Source: Chara braunii
Taxonomy: Eukaryota > Streptophyta > Charophyceae > Charales > Characeae
NCBI GenBank assembly: GCA_003427395.1
Contig: BFEA01000007.1
Location: forward strand, 5,823,250 to 5,847,629
Length of the DNA stretch: 24,380 bases
Direction of reading: 5' to 3'
Every line of letters begins with the position of its first letter. The stretch's first letter is position 1. Positions 18,093 through 24,380 of this stretch are shown here, piece by piece. Under the pieces are notes generated by a model that ran no database searches, was not told the DNA's origin, and saw nothing but the letters and a program-made list of their open reading frames with translations. Made by a program: the position numbers and the translations under genes.

Positions 18093-18476
18093 TGCAAGTG
18101 GCATCTATGTGTTCGGGAACGAGGTTGTGTGTGTGGCGAGAGACATACCTGGTGTTGGAAGCGTGCGACATAGGTCGTTGTATGCTCGTAATTCGGAAAA
18201 GTTGTTGACGTCATCTTTCGGCATCGAAGTGTAGGCTAGATAGGATCTGCCACATGTAGTCTGGGCGCCGAGCGCAAGATAGGATATCAACTCTGGTTCT
18301 TCGTTGATGATGATGATGGGACTATTTCAGCATTGTCAATTATGAACTCTTGGTGTGTTTTTATTTGGAGAATCTCGTGATGCAATTCTGTTGTTGGTTC
18401 GAGGTCACGACTATCTGGACTCATATGTATGATGCTGCTTGATTGCTGAAGTTCGCTATTGCTCATCTTCCTTGCA
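18093..18476 (+). mobile_element. Probable LTR of an LTR retrotransposon
   Basis: The right end is well supported: it finishes in cttgca and is followed after att by a tRNA-Met-type primer-binding site. The left end is inferred from tgcaag at 18093-18098, which is the inverted match of the terminal cttgca and would make a 384-bp LTR running TG to CA. The last 74 bases are duplicated at 21017-21090. No intact partner LTR is in the window. Confidence 0.55.
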
Positions 18477-18479
18477 ATT

Positions 18480-18491
18480 TGGTATCGGAGC
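18480..18491 (+). promoter_or_regulatory. Primer-binding site, tRNA-Met type
   Basis: The 12-mer tggtatcggagc differs by one base from the common plant retrotransposon site TGGTATCAGAGC, complementary to the 3' end of initiator tRNA-Met. It sits three bases after a CA-ending LTR candidate, the usual arrangement. It therefore marks the start of the internal region of a plus-strand LTR element. Confidence 0.75.
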
Positions 18492-19758
18492 TGTGGTACA
18501 AATGCGCTCATCTGGCGCTTGTCTTCTACCTGGTACGGTACATACACGCGGTCTGGTTGGCGAGTTTGGCCGTAAGCGGTGTGTAGTGAGGAGGGCGGAG
18601 ACAAGTGGTTGGCGACCCAGGAGGTGAGGGGATCGCCAGGAAGGCTACGTGGGGGTAATGTGGTCTGGACAGTGTGATGAGAACTATCTAATGTGCGATT
18701 GGTGCTGAGGTGGAACGACGAGATAATGCTGGTTGTGCCGATGCAGGGACTGGTCATCGCAATCGCCATTTGGTCATCTGGTGAGATTATCTTTGTGGTT
18801 GGGGGCAACTATTTGAGGTATGTTGCTTTTAACCTTATCTACTCTCTCTGACACTTCTTACCGTGAGGTTGTGTGTTCCTTCTTGAGAGTCCTCTCATTG
18901 TGAGGTGTCGAGTGCGCTCAACCTTGAGAGTCGGCAATGTTCACGTGGAACATCTGGGAGAAGATGGGCGGAGCTTTCTGAAGGGCCCTAGACGAAGCAC
19001 TAGGTCACGACCACCATGCCAACCCACAGGGAGTAGAGCACGCATGCCTTGCTGCTTGTCCTTTGTTTGGCTTGCTGCGCTGTTAGATGGGTACTGTTAG
19101 GCAAGCCAGGCCTTGAGGGAGACGAGACCGGGCATCTTTAAATAAACACCGGAAGGGGAACCATTGACAGTGATCGTCGTCCGGCTGCGACGTAAAAGAA
19201 TTCCTGTAGTCACTTGGGGGCAGATGTTAAATTGCCTCTGGATCAGCCAATGGTTGTAAGGGCTCGCTACACGTGAGGATAATCAAGTGCAGGGCTGGCC
19301 AGCTCAGCAGATTACTCGGGGCACAGGGGTGGGCCGGACATCACACCTTTAGACACGTGACGCTCTCCAGATTGCTCAGGGACGCTGACGTCAAGTGATA
19401 CTCAGGGGAACTAAGGGAGGGGTTGATTCCAGGTGATAAGTTCGAAAAAAATCCATGCTGTCCTATCCACACAAATGACTCTATTTTTATGTTTTGATTA
19501 GTTAGGTGTACAGCCATTGACATCTGTCAGATTGCATTAGTTAGAACTGTTTATTGTTTCTGGTGCTTCTGTTTGCGGACTAGTCAGACTAAAAATAGTT
19601 TCGTTTGTAGGAATTTGTACTTACCTGTTAGAACCCGAATGTATCTGCTCCGGAATAGCCACCAATTAAGTATTTATTTATTTTTAATTGGTCTGTGCAC
19701 TCTGTTGCGGTAGGCATCTTGAATGTCCTAGTGTAGACGGTGCACAGTGTTGTAGCAT
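18492..19758 (+). other. Internal or composite region between PBS and Gag
   Basis: No coding domain is recognisable. A minus-strand frame at 18287-18808 crosses the LTR and PBS and is not credible as a gene. At 19216-19230 the sequence gggggcaga then tgttaa looks like a polypurine tract followed by an LTR start. If so, a second LTR begins near 19225 and the Gag downstream belongs to a different element copy. Confidence 0.4.
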
Positions 19759-21022
19759 ATGAGCGACAGGGAGGACACACCACCGGACAACCGGATCTTG
19801 CGATCAGCTAGACGCCCGATAGCCCACGTGTCCCTAGGACCGGAGGGTGATAGGATTATGTTCCGCCAGCTTAGGGAGAGGCAGCAGCAGCAGAGGAGAG
19901 CTAGAGCAGTCGAGGCCAGCAGGGCTTTAGCTAGGAAGGGCGCTGCTACAGCAACCATGACCACTTCCGATATGGTCACCTCTGCGCAGCAGACCTCCCA
20001 GGCCAGCAGTTCAGGTATCGTCGAGTCAACGATCGCGGGGACCGTGAGTCAGTACACTGGCGTGATGGCAAGCCAGGCATTAGTGTTGACCCCAGAGGAT
20101 GTCGCCATCCAGCAGGCAACCCTGCAGGAGGCACAACTACAGCGGGCATTAGGAGAGATAAAAGCGGAGAAGGAGAAGATGATTAGAAGAAGAGTCAGGA
20201 TGCAGCGGAGAGGGGCAAACATAGAGGAGTTAGAGACAATGGACCTGACGCACATGGATGATGACGTGAGGGTAGTTAGGAAGGCCCTGCTAGGAGTAAT
20301 AGAGATGCAGGAGCACCAGACTACCATCCTTCAGGATATTCAACAGAGCCTAGCCGTTCTGGCAGGGCGTGCTCAGGCGGTACCATCACCAACCGGGCCA
20401 AGTGCCTGACCCGTGTCATATCCTCCTTTTTCTGTCCCACCGGTGGCAGGGACTAGTTTGCAGGTTCCTGTTCAGACAGTGTTCACCCAAAATCCATCGC
20501 AGGTTGCAGTCACCACGCAGCCTGCTGTCTCGCAGCCTGTGCAGCCGCAGGGCACACAGCCTCAGCAGCTAGCACAGTAGCCTGTATCACCGGGTCCACA
20601 GCCCGGAGTGGTGCAGGGACCGGGACAACCACAGTGGGTTCCAAAGACGGCCATCGCCGCTCCGAAACCCTTCACAGGGGACAAGAGAGGCGAAGACCTC
20701 GACACATGGTTGAGGCCAGTGCCAGTCTATGTCAGGTGTAAACTTACCTTGGCGCCCGAAGAGGTGTTTGTGGCTGCTTCCTACCTAGAGTGTAGTGCAG
20801 CAAGATGGTTGAGTGGTTTAGTGCAACTCCAGGGGTATGGTCATGACTTCCGCGCTTGGGCGGCCTCCCAGAAATTGAAGGACTTCCTAAAGATGGTGGA
20901 AGAAAGGTGGCATGATCCTCAGGAGGCCCAAAGGGCCACTGATGCGATCCTGACACTGCACACGCGGCAGTTCAAGTCAGTAAGGGAAGCCACCGATGCT
21001 GTTGAGCGTTTGATCTGGTCAT
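19759..21022 (+). pseudogene. LTR retrotransposon Gag (two stops, truncated)
   Basis: A capsid-type Gag of about 420 codons in one frame from ATG 19759 (MSDREDTPPDN). The N-terminal third is basic and Gln-rich (FRQLRERQQQQRRAR). A predicted helical or coiled segment follows (QEAQLQRALGEIKAEKEKM). Then TGA at 20407-20409, a Pro/Gln/Val-rich linker, and TAG at 20578-20580. The retrotransposon Gag core follows: PKPFTGDKRGEDLDTWLRPV, FVAASYLECSAARWLSGL, DFLKMVEERWHDPQEAQ. The frame runs into a 74-bp LTR-like fragment, so the zinc knuckle and all of pol are missing. It is most like Ty3/gypsy-type Gag. Apart from the two stops the frame is intact, which suggests fairly recent decay. Confidence 0.8.
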
Positions 21023-21090
21023 GACTATCTGGACTCATATGTATGATGTTGTTTGATTACTGAAGTTCGTTATTGCTCATCTTCCTTGCA
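21017..21090 (+). repeat. Second copy of the LTR end
   Basis: These 74 bases match 18403-18476 with five differences. It ends in the same cttccttgca and is followed by unrelated sequence with no primer-binding site. It joins the Gag frame directly at ggtca, a junction consistent with deletion or recombination. It provides the TGA (21022-21024) that ends the Gag frame. Confidence 0.85.
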
Positions 21091-21122
21091 TAACCCTGTG
21101 TATGTAATATTTATGTGTGACA

Positions 21123-21123
<1 letters not shown>

Positions 21124-21177
<54 letters not shown>
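21124..21177. repeat. (TG)n microsatellite
   Basis: A pure GT dinucleotide run of about 54 bases, followed after a short interval by a G10-11 run near 21185-21195 and further gtgtgt words. Confidence 0.95.
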
Positions 21178-21186
<9 letters not shown>

Positions 21187-21374
21187 GGGGGGGGGAGTGT
21201 ATGTGTGAAATTGTGTGTGTGACAGACCAAGTTGTTGCATTTGCAGATGCTATACAAGTTGCATAGGCTAGCATTGGATGCATCCATAGCAGCATCGAAG
21301 TGACAAGATGTAACAACCGTTGCTCTTGCACAGCAGATGCCACAGCTCATTAGAAAAAATGTATATATATCAGC

Positions 21375-21392
21375 ACGTCAATCCTATGACGT
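21375..21392. repeat. Short inverted repeat acgtca / tgacgt
   Basis: The arms acgtca (21375-21380) and tgacgt (21387-21392) flank the six bases atccta. It immediately precedes the telomere-like tract. The arm carries a TGACGT core as bound by some bZIP factors; functional relevance is unknown. Confidence 0.5.
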
Positions 21393-21398
21393 CCAGGG

Positions 21399-21760
21399 GG
21401 TTCGGGACAGTTGGGTGCGGTTCAGGACAATTAGGGGCGGTTAGGGGTGGTTAAAAAAAAATAGAGGCGGTTAGGGACAGTTAAGGGCGGCTAGGGACAG
21501 TTAGGGTCAGTTAGGGACAGTTAGAGGGGGTTATGGGCGGTTAGGGGAGAGTGGGTTACGAGCATGGATGGTTACGGGTGGGTGCATACAACTATGGGTA
21601 GGTACAGGTGGGTATAGGTAAAGCAAACTTGNGTAGGGTAGGGTATGGGTGGTTAACAAATGGTTTGGGTTCAAGTGGCCATGGGTGGTTTTGAAAAAAA
21701 ATGTTCATGGGTAGGTATGGCCAGTTACATGTTGAAGAGGTTCAGGTAGGGTAGGTTACG
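21399..21760 (+). repeat. Degenerate telomere-like TTAGGG / decamer tract
   Basis: The region is dominated by variants of a ten-base word such as cagttaggga and ggttaggggc. It begins near 21405 with cagttgggtg and is most regular at 21470-21550. It then decays into gggtaggtacaggtgggtat-type words. The G-rich strand is the plus strand throughout. It is too degenerate and too internal to be a working telomere end. Confidence 0.7.
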
Positions 21761-21946
21761 GTATACCTTTTTTTTTTTTTAAGCAGTTGAAGATGGGTAA
21801 AGGTCTGGCAGGCCAGGTATACAGCGGGTATGGGTGGTTGGTTTTCAAAGAGGATGTGGTTAGGTCAAGTACAGGTATTCCTAAGAATCCCAGTTGTGAA
21901 CTCTGCTCCTAAGTGAGCCGAGGACTGACGACATTCGCATCCTCCC

Positions 21947-22012
21947 CAGATGTGTAGGAGGCCGCTAGCAAAGCGGCCTAATCTGGCAGAGTGAGAGGTG
22001 GAGTCGCCTCAC
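21947..22012. repeat. Paired hairpins downstream of minus-strand Gag
   Basis: The first is aggccgct (21959-21966) with agcggcct (21972-21979) around agcaa, enclosed by cagat (21947-21951) and atctg (21981-21985). The second is gaggtg with cacctc at about 21994-22012. Both lie just past the Gag stop of the minus-strand element, so they might be part of its RNA. Confidence 0.55.
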
Positions 22013-22024
22013 CTCCCGCGCAAC

Positions 22025-23567
22025 TCAGTTTTCCGAGTTGATGTGAGTCCGAACATCCTCCTTGCCTTGATCCGGACATTGGGAGGTCTTGTGCTTGGTC
22101 TTGTCGCACCAATAACAACAGTCATACCGGTCGCGCCACTTGTATTTGGCCTCGGTCAAGTGAAACTTGACCCATGGTGCTGGCTGTCCGTTTCCGGCCG
22201 GCAATGCGGTTTTCGCCTTCTCTTTTCCTCGGGAGTTGTTGTTGCTTCGCGGTTGGACAACGGCCACCTGATCTCCCTCACGTGATGCTTGGGTGGCTGC
22301 CGGGTCTTCCACAATGTTGTCCGGTTGGACTGCAAAGACATGCTGCGGACGCGGACCAAATTTTTTTTTCTCGGCATAGGTTGGCTGCCACACCGACTTC
22401 TCGTGTGCAGCCGCCCTATTGGTTTTGATTATGATGATTTCGGCGAAGGTCGTGTATTGCTCGCGATCACCTAGTGCGAGGCTCAAGGCGGCACATGACC
22501 GGTTGTAGAACTCTCGGCGCAGATGCGAAAATGGCAACTCGAGATCGGGCGTTGCCACAATCTTTTGCCATTCCGTGAGCCAGTCACGTGTTGGTGTGTT
22601 GCCTTTACTCATGCTGAAGAGGCGGTTGATGGCGAGTGCTAGGGCGTCATCCACAATGAACCGCTTCTTCCATAGCTTCGTCAACTCGTCCCAAAAGATC
22701 TTCTTATGTAGATCGGCGACCTAGACGTCGTGGATGGTTGCCAGGTGGCTGAGCCAGATCTGGCATCCGCCCTTTGACTTGAGGAACAGCACGCCGATGT
22801 ACGAGTGCTCGGGGACGAAAAGAATCCGAAGTTCCGTCGTAAAGCCCTCCCACTAGGGGACCGGGTCTTGATGCGTATAATCATCGAACTTTTCGATGCG
22901 GAATGTCGGCATCTTGTAGTGTTGCGCACTGGTGTTGCCATCCTTGTTGGGCAGCTGGTGGAGTTGCTGAACCTCGGTCTTCAAGGTGTCCAACTGCTTG
23001 CTAATGGTGGCTGGTGCAGCGAAGGAACTGATGTCGCCGAGCATTGCGACTACTTGGTCAACTCGTCCCTCCAATTGGTGGGAAAATGGTGCGCTGCTGG
23101 ACTCGACAGCATCCGGTCTTGTAGCATCATCGTGCAGATCCTTGTGGTTCCGCACCGCCCGTCGGAGATTCACCAACTCGGACTGCAGGTTGTTACAAGT
23201 GTAAACCAACCGGGTCACGAGTTTGGCGAGAAATTCCTTGTGCTGCTCTTCCAGTGTCGCGTCTTTGTGGTTCTCGGATGGTTCAAAATGTCAGAATTTG
23301 TTCTTTTCGATGCTGGCGGCTTCGTGTCGCTGTAGCAGATCCTGGGCCTCCTTGCGGCAGACCTGGCATCTATGTCAGCTTTGGCCTGAAGTTGTTGCTT
23401 TTCAGCTACTGCCGCTGCTTCAGTCTGTAGACGGGCAGCCTCGACTGCCACCTGACGCTGTTCCTCAGCCTCGGTCAATGCGAGCTGAGCTTGGAACCGT
23501 TGTCGGTACTCGGCAATGGACTCGTTGGCCAGTTGGCGTGCCATGCCCAGAGCTAAGACCGTCATGG
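22025..23567 (-). pseudogene. LTR retrotransposon Gag with zinc knuckle (broken)
   Basis: A second Gag on the minus strand. The start is taken at 23567 (MTVLALGMARQLANES). The order is: an Ala/Glu/Gln-rich coiled-coil stretch; a frameshift near 23350-23370; then EAQDLLQRHEAASIEKNKF with TGA near 23290. Next comes VTRLVYTCNNLQSELVNLRR and the capsid-like core (YKMPTFRIEKFDDYTHQDPV, LFLKSKGGCQIWLSHLATIH, KKRFIVDDALALAINRLFSM). The tail is basic, with a canonical CCHC knuckle CYWCDKTKHKTSQC near 22060-22105. TAG stops lie at 22853-22855 and 22721-22723 inside the core. The final frame ends at 22025 (INSEN). No protease or pol follows. It resembles Gag proteins I associate with Chara genomes. The opposite orientation to the 19759 Gag shows a separate insertion. 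Confidence 0.82.
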
Positions 23568-23577
23568 TGGCGGGGCA

Positions 23578-23662
23578 CTGCTGACATGGCACTTTTGCTG
23601 ACATGACACTTTTGCTGACATGGCACTGCTGATGTGGCACTGTTGCTGACGTGGCACTACCA
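23578..23662 (-). repeat. Minisatellite, unit about 15-18 bp
   Basis: Five to six units of the type tgctgacatggcactttt run along the plus strand, directly upstream of the minus-strand Gag start. One unit reads tgctgacgtggcac, containing TGACGTGG. It would lie in the LTR or leader of that element. A regulatory role is possible but not shown. Confidence 0.75.
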
Positions 23663-23754
23663 AACCGGGAATGCAGGCAAAGGGTTGGGTGGGAGGGAAA
23701 ACGCAGGAAGGGAACCAACCAAACTGTACTTTCCTCCCGGTTCTAATCAACAGA

Positions 23755-23755
23755 A

Positions 23756-23818
<63 letters not shown>
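23755..23818. repeat. (AAT)n microsatellite
   Basis: About 20 copies of the AAT trinucleotide. Frames through it read as poly-Tyr or poly-Ile and are not genes. It is followed by a short C run and a T run at about 23831-23852. Confidence 0.95.
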
Positions 23819-23819
<1 letters not shown>

Positions 23820-24061
23820 GAAGAGGATCACCCCCCCCCCCCTTTTTTTTTTTATATTTGTCGATCTGCTATGAGTGAGGGATTTCAGAGGAGTATTATG
23901 AGTGAGATCTAGGCAAGGTTCTGCAAAGTTTCGGCTTAAAAAAAAAATGCGATCTTGAACAAAAATTTTGCGCTAACTAGAGTGGAGGTTCCACTTTCAT
24001 AGAAGAATAAATCCAGTCCCTGAGAATATGGCAACCTCTATCGTTATCTTAATATGCCTAG

Positions 24062-24240
24062 AAAACGAAATGCTAACATCAAAAATTTTCGGCTATGTAT
24101 GCAAATATCAAAAAAACGAAATGCTACTATCAAAAACTTTCAGATATTTGCTGCGTGAAAACGAAATGCTAATATCAGAAATTTTCAGAAAAAACGAAAT
24201 GCTATTATCAAAAATTTTCAGATATTTTTTGCGAGAAAGA
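24062..24240 (+). repeat. Short tandem repeat with aaaacgaaatgct core
   Basis: Four copies of aaaacgaaatgctaNNatca followed by an aattttc-like stretch start at 24062, 24113, 24158 and 24191 (spacing 51, 45 and 33). Two copies continue with agatatttgctgcg-type or agatattttttgcg-type sequence. AT-rich and non-coding. Confidence 0.75.
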
Positions 24241-24290
24241 AAAACAAATTTGCGGAGATTTGACAAAGTCCTACTTGATCTTCTAATACA

Positions 24291-24307
24291 CAATCAATCA
24301 ATCAATG

Positions 24308-24369
<62 letters not shown>

Positions 24370-24377
24370 CAATCAAT
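24291..24377. repeat. (CAAT)n microsatellite
   Basis: A tetranucleotide CAAT/AATC run with one interruption (gaac near 24307). It runs almost to the window edge. Confidence 0.95.
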
Positions 24378-24380
24378 AGA

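Noticed and set aside
18287-18808. Minus-strand open frame of 173 codons
   Set aside because: It crosses the plus-strand LTR end and primer-binding site and has no recognisable domain.
21077-21350. His/Thr-rich open frames on the minus strand
   Set aside because: They are produced by the (TG)n microsatellite.

Overview
The window reads as intergenic, repeat-dominated DNA from a large eukaryotic nuclear genome. It holds retrotransposon and DNA-transposon remnants, long homopolymers, microsatellites and assembly ambiguities (N bases), and I see no intact host gene. The mix suggests a plant-lineage genome: a plant-type L1 LINE, a BED/hAT transposase, an LTR retrotransposon primer-binding site of the tRNA-Met type, and two Gag genes. 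The minus-strand Gag near the right end resembles Gag proteins I associate with the charophyte alga Chara. That is recollection, not a search, so the organism is a moderate-confidence guess.

Layout. 1-1256: low-complexity sequence with a compact set of inverted repeats. 1257-about 10380, possibly to 11203: one long, decayed L1-type LINE on the minus strand. Its 3' end is a T42 run (poly-A tail) preceded by a stem-loop. ORF2 (endonuclease, reverse transcriptase, C-terminal zinc-finger domain) lies at 1704-6505, and a very long ORF1 lies at 6556-10307. A C/T-rich upstream region made of tandem monomers follows. A 211-bp near-perfect palindrome interrupts ORF2 between the RT and the C-terminal domain. 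The last part of ORF1 has a Nudix-like layout, the most unusual coding feature here.

11204-14500: a duplicated Ser/Thr-rich cassette, (GA)n and (CT)n tracts, interspersed duplications, a 162-base gap, and a GATCA-based satellite. 15098-17273: a broken hAT-family transposase on the plus strand with a BED finger at its start and the hAT dimerisation region at its end.

18093-21090: a probable LTR with an adjacent primer-binding site, a plus-strand Gag with two stops, and a 74-bp second copy of the LTR end that differs only by C-to-T and G-to-A changes. 21399-21760: a degenerate telomere-like TTAGGG tract. 22025-23567: a second, minus-strand Gag with a zinc knuckle. 23578-24380: minisatellites and microsatellites.

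No genes here work together as a host pathway. The coherent units are the transposons, all carrying stops, frameshifts or truncations. All three stop codons interrupt the LINE, so decay (plus some homopolymer sequencing error) explains it better than a variant genetic code.
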